Assembly: GCA_008501835.1 (NCBI GenBank)
Contig: QQUB01000205.1
Location: forward strand, 1-9,859
Origin: Bacteroidota bacterium
Lineage (GTDB): Bacteria > Bacteroidota > Bacteroidia > Chitinophagales > Saprospiraceae
DNA length: 9,859 nt
Reading direction: 5' to 3'
Under the pieces are notes generated by a model that saw only the letters and a program-made list of their open reading frames with translations, was not told where the DNA came from and ran no database searches. Position numbers and translations under genes: made by a program. Shown here piece by piece: positions 1 to 6,069 of the stretch (position 1 is its first letter; each line of letters opens with the position of its first letter).

Positions 1-2
1 AA

Positions 3-27
3 ACTATATGTACTATGTGACTATGTG
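3..27. repeat. Short tandem octamer near the left edge
   Basis: ACTATGTG occurs twice back to back (12-19 and 20-27), preceded by the degenerate copy ACTATATGT (3-11). The surrounding 1-135 is AT-rich and I see no gene in it. It also holds a 15-bp perfect palindrome at 42-56 (TTTTCAA-T-TTGAAAA). That could be an operator-like site, but it lies about 80 bp before the promoter element, and AT-rich sequence produces such palindromes easily. No function can be assigned. Confidence 0.35.
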
Positions 28-135
28 GTAATAATTCTATGTTTTCAATTTGAAAAACCTCACCCTTTATTCTAACAACCAACATTTTATACAACTAATT
101 CTGTTTTTTTATTCGTTTTTCTCCATTAAAAGCTG

Positions 136-143
136 TAATTTTG
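136..143 (+). promoter_or_regulatory. Probable rpsA promoter, -7 element
   Basis: TAATTTTG matches the Bacteroidota housekeeping -7 consensus TAnnTTTG exactly and is followed by a GC-rich stretch, GCGCGGCC. The -33 TTG is not clear: the best candidate is TTCG at 112-115, 20 bp upstream, so that half is weak. Transcription would start near 150 and give a leader of roughly 130 nt before the rpsA start codon. It is the only exact -7 match I noticed upstream of rpsA. Confidence 0.6.
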
Positions 144-236
144 CGCGGCCGTTTACGGTATGGATTTAATTGCCTTAATTTCAATCAGTTATAGCCATTA
201 AATTCATTGACGAAATCTTATTTTTTAACCAAACAT

Positions 237-263
237 AATGGTCAACTTAAATTCTTGATCATT
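237..263 (+). promoter_or_regulatory. Stem-loop in the rpsA mRNA leader
   Basis: AATGGTCAA (237-245) pairs with TTGATCATT (255-263) over 9 bp, with one G-U wobble, around a 9-nt AU-rich loop. It ends 20 nt before the ATG at 284 and has no T-tract, so it is not a terminator. In E. coli, S1 represses its own translation through leader RNA structure. A similar role here is inference only, and the AT-rich context makes chance pairing possible. Confidence 0.35.
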
Positions 264-283
264 ATTCAAAAAGCATTCTTTCA

Positions 284-2413
284 ATGCCAGACGAAAAAAA
301 TCTAAACGAAGAGGTGAATGAAACACCTGAATCAGTAGATCCAAAAGCAGAGGAGACTACTGAGAAAGTAGAAGAAACTGTTGAAGAAACAGTAGAAGCT
401 GCTGCAGAAAAAACAGAAGAAGTTGCCGAAGAGGTGGCTGAAGCGGTTGAAGAAGCCGTTGCCGAAGTAGAAGAAAAAGCAGAAGAGGTAGTAGCTGAAG
501 CTGAAGAGAAAGTAGAAGAAGTTGTAGCAGAAGCGGAAGAAGCTGCCGAAGAGGTAGTAGCAGAAGCAGAAGAGGCAACTGCGGAGGTGGAAGAAAAACT
601 GGAACTTGATGTAGACAAAGTTGAGGAGGTGCAAACTGCCCATGACGACTTTGATTGGTCACAGAGTAACAAACACGTTCTTCCATATTCAGATGATGAA
701 ATCGAAAATTATCTGAAGCAATACGAAGCTACGCTGAATGACGTACTTGAAGGAGAGATCGTAAAAGCAAAAGTTACCAGCATCGATGACGGTGACGTTG
801 TTTTGGATATCAACTACAAGTCTGACGGACTGATTTCCTTGTCAGAATTCCGTGACAATCCTGATCTCACAGTTGGTGATGAGGTTGATGTTTACGTAGA
901 AGAGCAGGAAAATGAGCGTGGCCAGTTGGTACTTTCCCGTAGAAAAGCAAAACTTTTGCGTGCCTGGGAAAGCATCCTCGATTCTTACGAAAACGGTACT
1001 GTTATCAGAGGTACTGTTATCCACAAAACAAAAGGTGGTCTTATCGTTGATGCAGGTGGATTGGAAACATTCCTTCCTGGTTCACAGATCGATATCAAGC
1101 CTATTATCGACTTTGATTCTTATGTTGGAAAAACTATGGAATTCAAAGTGGTTAAGGTTAACGAAATCATCAAGAACGCCGTTGTTTCTCACAAAGCACT
1201 TATCGAAAGCGACCTTGCAGAGCAGCGTGATGCGATCATCGCAAGCCTTGAAAAAGGACAGGTACTCGAAGGATTGGTTAAGAACATCACAGACTTCGGT
1301 GCATTCCTCGACCTCGGTGGTGTGGACGGACTCCTTTACATCACAGATATTTCATGGGGACGTATCAGTCACCCGAACGAAGTATTGTCACTCAACCAGA
1401 AGATCAACGTTGTTGTACTCGATTTCGACGAGAACAAGAAGCGTATCTCTCTCGGTCTGAAGCAGCTGCAGCCACATCCATGGGAGGTGCTGACAGAAAA
1501 TATCGAAGAAGGTTCTGTAGTGAAAGGAAAGATCGTGAACATCGAAGATTACGGTGCATTCCTCGAGATCCAACCGGGTATCGAAGGTTTGATCCACGTA
1601 TCAGAGGTGAGCTGGAGCAATCAGCCGGTCAACGCGCGTGATTTCTTCAAATTACAGGAAGAGTACGAAGCGAAAGTGGTTACTATCGACAGAGAAGATC
1701 GTAAGATGTCACTGTCTATCAAACAATTGAGCGAAGATCCTTGGAGCAAGATCGAAGAGAACTTCCCGGTTGGAAGTGCACACAGCGGTGAGGTTAAGAA
1801 CCTGACTCCTTACGGTGTATTCGTTGAGTTGAAAGAAGGTATCGGTGGAATGGTTCACATTTCTGATCTTTCCTGGACGAAGCGTTACTCACACCCATCT
1901 GAGTTTACCAAAGTGGGTGAGACCATTGATATTACCATCCTCGAGATCGATAAAGACAACCGCAAATTGTCACTCGGTCACAAGCAGTTGGAAGAGAACC
2001 CATGGGATACTTTCGAAAATGTATTCCCAACAGGATCTTACCACGAAGCAACACTCATCCGTCGCGATGACAGAGGTGGTATCGTTCAGTTGCCTTACGG
2101 ATTGGAAGCATTTGCTCCGATCAAGCACCTGAGAAAAGAAGACAACACAATGCCTGAAGTTGATGAGACATTGACAGTAAAGGTTATCGAATTCAACAGA
2201 GATGACAAGCGTATCATCGTATCTCACTCACGCTACCTTGATGACATCCGCCGCGAGGCTGATCAGGCTGTTAAAGCTGAGAAGACCAAAGCAAGAGAAG
2301 AAACGAGAACTGCTATCAAACGTCAACAGTCTAAAGTTGAAAAAGATACCCTCGGTGATCTCGATGTATTCTCAGAATTGAAAGACATGATCGACGACGA
2401 AGGCGACAAGTAA
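284..2413 (+). CDS. rpsA: 30S ribosomal protein S1 with a long acidic N-terminal extension
   Basis: Ribosomal protein S1 binds mRNA on the small subunit and promotes initiation and unfolding of structured messages. The 709-residue product carries six S1 (OB-fold) repeats at about 155-222, 237-306, 324-393, 409-480, 496-567 and 583-650. Repeats 3-5 are the most canonical (patterns such as DFGAFLDL, GLLYITDISW and RISLGLKQL). Residues 1-115 are an acidic Glu/Ala/Val extension built largely of 11-residue units (23-99), and 651-709 is a charged tail. It is longer than the E. coli protein (557 residues), mostly because of this N-terminus; acidic leaders are, as far as I recall, usual in Bacteroidota S1. 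The ATG at 284 follows TTTCA with no Shine-Dalgarno, as expected in this phylum. The gene appears monocistronic, with its own promoter and a strong terminator. Confidence 0.97.
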   Translation: MPDEKNLNEEVNETPESVDPKAEETTEKVEETVEETVEAAAEKTEEVAEEVAEAVEEAVAEVEEKAEEVVAEAEEKVEEVVAEAEEAAEEVVAEAEEATAEVEEKLELDVDKVEEVQTAHDDFDWSQSNKHVLPYSDDEIENYLKQYEATLNDVLEGEIVKAKVTSIDDGDVVLDINYKSDGLISLSEFRDNPDLTVGDEVDVYVEEQENERGQLVLSRRKAKLLRAWESILDSYENGTVIRGTVIHKTKGGLIVDAGGLETFLPGSQIDIKPIIDFDSYVGKTMEFKVVKVNEIIKNAVVSHKALIESDLAEQRDAIIASLEKGQVLEGLVKNITDFGAFLDLGGVDGLLYITDISWGRISHPNEVLSLNQKINVVVLDFDENKKRISLGLKQLQPHPWEVLTENIEEGSVVKGKIVNIEDYGAFLEIQPGIEGLIHVSEVSWSNQPVNARDFFKLQEEYEAKVVTIDREDRKMSLSIKQLSEDPWSKIEENFPVGSAHSGEVKNLTPYGVFVELKEGIGGMVHISDLSWTKRYSHPSEFTKVGETIDITILEIDKDNRKLSLGHKQLEENPWDTFENVFPTGSYHEATLIRRDDRGGIVQLPYGLEAFAPIKHLRKEDNTMPEVDETLTVKVIEFNRDDKRIIVSHSRYLDDIRREADQAVKAEKTKAREETRTAIKRQQSKVEKDTLGDLDVFSELKDMIDDEGDK
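350..580 (+). repeat. Seven 33-bp units encoding 11-residue acidic repeats in S1
   Basis: S1 residues 23-99 divide exactly into seven 11-residue units, each starting EE: EETTEKVEETV, EETVEAAAEKT, EEVAEEVAEAV, EEAVAEVEEKA, EEVVAEAEEKV, EEVVAEAEEAA, EEVVAEAEEAT. An eighth, degenerate unit (AEVEEKLELDV) follows. The last three full units (482-514, 515-547, 548-580) are also similar at DNA level, suggesting recent duplication. An 11-residue period fits a long helix or right-handed hendecad coiled coil; the structure is inferred. Long antisense open frames here arise from the biased composition. Confidence 0.8.
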
Positions 2414-2421
2414 TTGAAGAC

Positions 2422-2438
2422 AACCTGTCGAACAGGTT
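2422..2438 (+). other. Small hairpin just after the rpsA stop codon
   Basis: AACCTGT pairs perfectly with ACAGGTT around a CGA loop, 8 bp after the rpsA stop. No T-run follows directly, so it is not a terminator by itself. It may stabilise the 3' end of the transcript before the terminator 12 bp further on. Confidence 0.5.
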
Positions 2439-2450
2439 ACAGATAAAGAA

Positions 2451-2484
2451 AAAGCTCTTCCGAATTTTCGGAAGGGCTTTTTTT
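2451..2484 (+). terminator. Rho-independent terminator of rpsA
   Basis: AAAGCTCTTCCG (2451-2462) pairs with CGGAAGGGCTTT (2469-2480) over 12 bp with one G-U wobble and an AATTTT loop. The stem's last three T and the following TTTT form a seven-T run. It starts 37 bp after the rpsA stop. An A-rich stretch on the 5' side (2442-2453) means it could also work in the opposite direction, although no minus-strand gene ends here. Confidence 0.9.
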
Positions 2485-2584
2485 GTTGTGCACAAATGCC
2501 TGGCGCAGGTCTCAAGGGAGGAAGTTCCTGGTCTGCCCGGTAAACGGAAGAAGCCAATGAAGTTATCCGGTTACTTATACCTCT

Positions 2585-2656
2585 GGCCCCATTTGGGGCC
2601 CAATCCCGGTAACGGCCAGGCATGCCGAAAACCAGAGCGTGCTGTAGGTACGCAAT
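2585..2656 (+). repeat. Hairpin-rich ~70-bp intergenic repeat, copy 1
   Basis: The 72-bp unit runs from a GGCCCC-ATTT-GGGGCC hairpin, through CCCGGTAAC and GCCAGG, to GCGTGC....GGTACGCAAT, which can itself fold into a hairpin. The same blocks occur in the same order on the opposite strand at 2784-2851. Spacing is nearly the same (72 against 68 bp) with substitutions between blocks. It looks like a dispersed, REP-like or non-autonomous element rather than a gene. Confidence 0.65.
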
Positions 2657-2783
2657 CTCTTCGAATGGAAGGAAAAGCATCCTGCAGGTAGGTAATCTTA
2701 CCTTTCCTGTCCTTTGGGTTGGAAAAGTATTGTGTTAGGATAGATGTGAAGATCCCCAGTTATTTTTTCTGACCAGTAGAGTT

Positions 2784-2851
2784 ATTGCGTACCTCTGGCA
2801 CGCATCCGGTCTCAACCCTGGCTGTTACCGGGCATAGGCCCCGCTGGGGCC
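2784..2851 (-). repeat. Hairpin-rich ~70-bp intergenic repeat, copy 2 (inverted)
   Basis: On the minus strand this 68-bp unit reads GGCCCC-AGC-GGGGCC, then CCCGGTAAC, GCCAGG, GCGTGC and GGTACGCAAT, matching copy 1 block for block. The loop of the first hairpin differs in sequence (AGC against ATTT) while its stem is identical. The terminal hairpin TGCGTGCC-AGA-GGTACGCA is better formed here than in copy 1. Stem conservation with loop variation suggests the fold matters. The copies are inverted, with 127 bp between them. Confidence 0.65.
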
Positions 2852-3011
2852 AAGGGTGATTGGTTCTGTAAAATGTAAAACATCTTTATTCATTATTGGG
2901 TGTTCGACACCTTGCCTGCTGCGCATTGGAAGGCAGGTTCGAAATTCTGCCTGAAACTTCATAAATTCCAGGATATCGAACAAAGTCTGTCCCGTACAAA
3001 TAATGTCGGGA

Positions 3012-3032
3012 GAATACCGAATACTGAATGAC
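3012..3032 (+). repeat. Three degenerate heptamer units
   Basis: GAATACC, GAATACT and GAATGAC follow one another directly, each 7 bp, and the next bases (GA) begin a fourth. This resembles degenerate short tandem repeat debris. It has the same unit length as, but a different sequence from, the array at 4587-4628. Confidence 0.4.
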
Positions 3033-3222
3033 GATTTGTTTGGTTTTCCAGAACCTTTTAGCTGGGTGATTTAAGATCAATTGTCAGGATCTCTCTAAGT
3101 ACTCTGTGCCTTCCCTGGTATCTCTTTGGTTTAAACCTCTTCAAACTTAAGGTCTTACAAAAAATATCCTGGGATATACCACACTCAAAAAAAATCACTA
3201 CCTTTTGGAAAAATTTCCAGAT

Positions 3223-4467
3223 ATGCAATTTAACCTGAAATCCTCCCGGGAAAGAATATCAAAGCGTTCTATACTGATAATCTTTTCCCTTATCATTTCC
3301 ACTTCCATTTTTGCCCAGGAATTTAAAACCATTGGGTATTTACCCTGGTATCGATTTGGCATTGCCGAACTGGTCAATTATGACAAACTGACCCACCTCA
3401 ACCTGGCCTTTGGTTATCCTGATGCAGAAGGTTATATCAGTGTGGGCGGACAGGATATCACGGATATAGTTGCTATGGCTCATGATCACGACCTGGAAGT
3501 TTTTCTCTCCATTGCCGGAGGTGATGCCACCACTGAGCAATACTGGCTCAATTTACTACAGCCCGAAAATCGATCTGCTTTTATTAACAAGTTGGTGAGT
3601 TTTACGGTAGACCATAACCTACAGGGGATAGACGTCGATTTGGAATGGAACGATGTGACCCAAAATTACAGCCCGTTTGTGTTGGAGCTCAAAGATACGA
3701 TGGATGTCTACGGACTAACAATGACCGCAGCATTGCCGGGAAGCCATCGCTATCCTGAAGTTTCTGATGAAGCACTTGAGGCTTACGAGTGGATCAATAT
3801 GATGGTGTACGATTATACCGGACCGTGGGCACCTAATAGCCCCGGACAACATTCTCCTTACGCGAAAGCTGTGGCTGCTATCACTTATTGGTCAATAGGG
3901 CAGGGGGTGCCGGAAGAAAAGCTGACGCTGGGCGTTCCGTTTTACGGATATGATTTCAATGATCCGGGGGATGTGCATTCCTTTACCTATGCTTCCATAG
4001 TCGCTCAAGATGAAGCCAATGCGGATGTTGATCAGGTAGGACTGGCATTTTATAATGGACGACCAACTATTGAGGATAAAACCGTGCTGGCCCTGGAAAA
4101 TCTGAGCGGTATTATGATCTGGGAACTGGGACAGGATGCGTTTGGAAGCATTGAAGAATATTCTTTACTGGATGTAATTTATCAAACCATTCAAAACTAT
4201 CTTGTCACCACGGAAAACCCTGAACTGGCAATGGAATTGAATGCTTACCCAAACCCCTTTGATCAGCAAATAACCATGGAACGGTCTGGTGGTCAAAAGG
4301 TATGGGTAAGACTAAGTAATATTAACGGCCACCTCGTCTGGCAACAGGAGCTTGGTGGAATGGAAAATAAACTGACCCTTTCAACCCAATCACTGCCTCC
4401 GGGGTTCTATATTTTGAGTATTTCGGACGGGGAAACGGTCATGTCCAGAAAGCTTGTTAAGCAATAA
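3223..4467 (+). CDS. Secreted GH18 chitinase-like glycoside hydrolase with T9SS sorting domain
   Basis: Predicted secreted beta-1,4-N-acetylglucosaminidase-type enzyme (glycoside hydrolase family 18) acting on chitin or related glycans. I chose the ATG at 3223 (414 residues) over the in-frame TTG at 3205. Residues 1-32 form a signal peptide (basic stretch, hydrophobic SILIIFSLIISTSIFA, then Q). The GH18 barrel spans about 35-327: YLPWY near the first strand, SIAGG (96-100), catalytic motif GIDVDLE (135-141) with Glu141 as proton donor and Asp139 supporting it, MMVYDY (193-198), and IMIWE with Trp300 lining the active site. Residues 332-414 are a type IX secretion C-terminal domain, with YPNPF at 342-346, PPGFYIL, and KLVKQ at the end. 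No carbohydrate-binding module is visible. The gene stands alone after a 740-bp gap. Exact substrate is unknown; endo-N-acetylglucosaminidase activity is an alternative within GH18. Confidence 0.9.
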   Translation: MQFNLKSSRERISKRSILIIFSLIISTSIFAQEFKTIGYLPWYRFGIAELVNYDKLTHLNLAFGYPDAEGYISVGGQDITDIVAMAHDHDLEVFLSIAGGDATTEQYWLNLLQPENRSAFINKLVSFTVDHNLQGIDVDLEWNDVTQNYSPFVLELKDTMDVYGLTMTAALPGSHRYPEVSDEALEAYEWINMMVYDYTGPWAPNSPGQHSPYAKAVAAITYWSIGQGVPEEKLTLGVPFYGYDFNDPGDVHSFTYASIVAQDEANADVDQVGLAFYNGRPTIEDKTVLALENLSGIMIWELGQDAFGSIEEYSLLDVIYQTIQNYLVTTENPELAMELNAYPNPFDQQITMERSGGQKVWVRLSNINGHLVWQQELGGMENKLTLSTQSLPPGFYILSISDGETVMSRKLVKQ

Positions 4468-4477
4468 GGGGGAGATC

Positions 4478-4504
4478 AGTACCAGTTTTTAGTACCAGTA
4501 CCAG
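4478..4504 (+). repeat. AGTACCAG short repeats
   Basis: AGTACCAG occurs at 4478-4485, 4491-4498 and 4497-4504, the last two overlapping. It shares the ACCAG core with the heptamer array 80 bp downstream. Both clusters sit in the 164-bp gap between the chitinase gene and the CYTH gene, where I see no promoter match and no terminator. Confidence 0.5.
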
Positions 4505-4569
4505 ATAATCAGGGTCGATTGAAACACCATGAAACAATAGCCATCAGAAATGGAGTATAGCGACATCCG

Positions 4570-4584
4570 CGGCACAAAGTGCCG
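4570..4584. other. Small perfect hairpin CGGCAC-AAA-GTGCCG
   Basis: A 6-bp GC-rich stem with an AAA loop lies 2 bp before the heptamer array. No T-tract follows on the plus strand, so it is not a standard terminator for the chitinase gene. It may form one composite element with the array. Confidence 0.5.
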
Positions 4585-4586
4585 GG

Positions 4587-4628
4587 ACCAGTAACCAGTA
4601 ACCAGCAACTAATAACCAGCAACCAGCA
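4587..4628 (+). repeat. Heptamer array ACCAG(T/C)A ending at the CYTH start codon
   Basis: Six uninterrupted 7-bp units: ACCAGTA, ACCAGTA, ACCAGCA, ACTAATA, ACCAGCA, ACCAGCA. The following ACAATGC resembles a decayed seventh unit and contains the ATG of the CYTH gene (4632). The array therefore forms the whole proximal translation-initiation region of the operon. The unit length is not a multiple of three, but the array lies outside the frame, so changes in copy number would alter leader length rather than the protein. Confidence 0.8.
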
Positions 4629-4631
4629 ACA

Positions 4632-5156
4632 ATGCCCACACTAATAGAAATCAAAGCAAAATGCCAAAATCCACAGGCGGTTAAAGCTATCCTGGAAGCT
4701 AAGATGGCTTATTTTAAAGGTGTCGATCATCAGATTGATACTTATTTCACGGTGCCTAACGGACGTCTGAAGCTTCGTCAGGGCAATATGGAAAATACAC
4801 TCATTCATTACCAGCGGGAAAATCAGGCCGGGCCGAAAAAATCTTCTGTCAACCTTTATCATCCCAGAGATGGAGCTGCTTTGAAACGAACATTAGATGC
4901 GGCATTGGGACAATTGGTGGAGGTAGATAAACACCGGCATATATATTTCATAGATAATGTGAAATTTCACGTAGATGAGGTAAAAGGCCTGGGAAGTTTT
5001 GTGGAAATTGAAGCTATTGATGATTCAGATTCAAACATGGAGCCAGAGCTTTTAAAACAATGCAAGTATTACATGGAATTGCTTAAAATTGAGGAGGAAG
5101 ACCTGATTGAGAATTCCTACAGTGATATGATCCTTGAACAAAAAATAAGCTTGTAG
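4632..5156 (+). CDS. CYTH-domain protein (CyaB-like, class IV adenylate cyclase / triphosphatase family)
   Basis: CYTH proteins form a small beta-tunnel that binds triphosphates through a divalent metal; members include class IV adenylate cyclases, thiamine triphosphatases and inorganic triphosphatases. The 174-residue product is of single-domain size and keeps the tunnel residues: E6-I-K8-A-K10 (the signature ExExK form, with Lys in place of the second Glu), R45-L-K47-L-R49, R62-E63, and K100, R102, K111, H113 and D115 within 98-119. G119-L-G and the acidic pair E125/E127 follow. The VxxxNVKFHxDEVxGLGxFxExE pattern is closest to the CyaB (COG1437) branch. Cyclase against triphosphatase activity cannot be decided from sequence. 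The gene starts 3 bp after a heptamer repeat array and is followed after 2 bp by the GHMP kinase, so the two are probably co-transcribed and perhaps translationally coupled. Confidence 0.85.
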   Translation: MPTLIEIKAKCQNPQAVKAILEAKMAYFKGVDHQIDTYFTVPNGRLKLRQGNMENTLIHYQRENQAGPKKSSVNLYHPRDGAALKRTLDAALGQLVEVDKHRHIYFIDNVKFHVDEVKGLGSFVEIEAIDDSDSNMEPELLKQCKYYMELLKIEEEDLIENSYSDMILEQKISL

Positions 5157-5158
5157 TC

Positions 5159-6061
5159 ATGCCGCGATACAATTCGAAACTGCTCTTGTTTGGAGAATAT
5201 CTCATCATCCGTTCCGGTCGGGCATTGGCTGTTCCTTATGAAAATTATGGCGGGCAATGGGAATTTACCAGTGATGACCTTTCCTCACAACAGGATTTAA
5301 AGGGCTGGGCAGATTATCTGGTTGATCTGATGAAAAAAGGACAGCTGTTGTGTAGTTTGAACTTAAGTAAATTCTGTCGTGACCTTGAAGAAGGAATGTT
5401 TTTTGATGCTGATATTCCGGTAGGATATGGGTTGGGAAGTTCAGGAGCCCTATGTGCCGCACTCTATGAGGTGTATGGTCGCAATAAGATTGGTAAAAAT
5501 GAAATTGATCGTTTTTCTGAATTGAGAAAAGTGCTTGCCCAATTGGAAAATTTCTTCCACGGATCTTCGTCCGGAATTGATCCTTTGATCAGTTATACCG
5601 GTAATGCAGTAAAGATCCGGGAAGATGGCAGCATGGAGATATGTAACTTACCATCATTACTGGAAGGCGCATCTTTTTTCCTTATTGATACTCAAAAACC
5701 TCGTCAGACGGGGCCACTTGTGCAATATTTTCTGGAGCAATGTAAAGACGAGGCTTACGCCAAACAGATCGACGGACCGCTGACAGAGGCTTCAGGTAAC
5801 GCAATTCAGCATTATTTGCAAAATAATCTTTATGGTTTGAATGAAAGTATGAAACAGATCAGCAGGTTTCAATTTGAGCTTTTTCCAAAAATGATCCCTG
5901 AGAATTTCCGTCCGCTTTGGCAGAAAGGACTTGAATCTGGAGCTTTTTCCTTGAAGCTGTGTGGTGCTGGGGGAGGAGGGTTTATTCTCGGGTTCACCCA
6001 TGATAAAAAATTATTAGGGCAGGAACTTGGGGAAGTTGACTGGAAACTCCTGAAGTTATAA
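5159..6061 (+). CDS. Mevalonate kinase-like GHMP kinase
   Basis: Predicted cytoplasmic GHMP-family kinase, most likely phosphorylating mevalonate with ATP in the mevalonate route to isopentenyl diphosphate. At 300 residues it is somewhat short but typical of Bacteroidota members as I recall them. Motif 1 is K7-LLLFGEYLII...ALAVP (7-26). The ATP-binding glycine-rich motif 2 is PVGYGLGSSGA (87-97). E130-NFF-H134-G...SGI-D141 carries the catalytic-base Asp of mevalonate kinases. Motif 3 is KLCGAGGGGFI (266-276). The HGxSSGxDP pattern favours mevalonate over galactose or homoserine as substrate, but phosphomevalonate or another alcohol is not excluded. The gene begins 2 bp after the CYTH stop and ends 8 bp before the hydrolase start. 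No other mevalonate-pathway gene lies in the window. Confidence 0.85.
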   Translation: MPRYNSKLLLFGEYLIIRSGRALAVPYENYGGQWEFTSDDLSSQQDLKGWADYLVDLMKKGQLLCSLNLSKFCRDLEEGMFFDADIPVGYGLGSSGALCAALYEVYGRNKIGKNEIDRFSELRKVLAQLENFFHGSSSGIDPLISYTGNAVKIREDGSMEICNLPSLLEGASFFLIDTQKPRQTGPLVQYFLEQCKDEAYAKQIDGPLTEASGNAIQHYLQNNLYGLNESMKQISRFQFELFPKMIPENFRPLWQKGLESGAFSLKLCGAGGGGFILGFTHDKKLLGQELGEVDWKLLKL

Positions 6062-6069
6062 TTCCAGGG

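Larger units (their letters stand above)
2485..3222. other. Gene-free intergenic region, rich in degenerate repeats
   Basis: I see no credible gene in these roughly 740 bp. The short open frames on both strands match no family I know, and one runs through the rpsA terminator. The region holds an inverted pair of ~70-bp repeats (2585-2656, 2784-2851), a hairpin GGTGT-TCG-ACACC (2899-2911), an AGGCAG/CTGCCT stem (about 2930-2952) and a three-unit heptamer (3012-3032). At about 3100-3140 a CT/TG-rich quasi-repeat (CTCTGTGCCTT, CCCTGGT, CTCTTTGG) appears. I found no exact TAnnTTTG promoter for the downstream chitinase gene. The stretch at 2910-2960 contains GGTTCGAAA, but no tRNA cloverleaf can be formed around it. 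Confidence 0.6.

Noticed and set aside
262..686. Three overlapping antisense open frames (Ser-, Phe- or Leu-rich) opposite the S1 N-terminus
   Set aside because: They are the complement of the Glu/Ala/Val-rich repeat; the biased codons exclude stops in all three frames. Low-complexity products and no family match.
2372..2680. 102-codon minus-strand open frame across the rpsA 3' end
   Set aside because: It overlaps the end of rpsA and passes through its terminator, and the product resembles no protein I know.
2488..2691. 67-codon plus-strand open frame after the rpsA terminator
   Set aside because: It starts just after the terminator tail and overlaps the first copy of the hairpin repeat. 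No recognisable product.
2895..2960. Possible tRNA suggested by GGTTCGAAA and neighbouring stems
   Set aside because: The T-loop-like stretch is not flanked by a correct 5-bp T-stem, and no acceptor, D or anticodon arms can be placed.
2886..3080. 64-codon minus-strand open frame in the repeat tract
   Set aside because: Short, within degenerate repeat sequence, no domain or supporting context.
3205..3222. TTG as the start codon of the chitinase-like gene
   Set aside because: An in-frame ATG six codons later gives a normal signal peptide; nothing supports the TTG.
4570..4628. CRISPR-like repeat array
   Set aside because: Units are 7 bp without spacers, so this is a short tandem repeat, and no cas genes are present.
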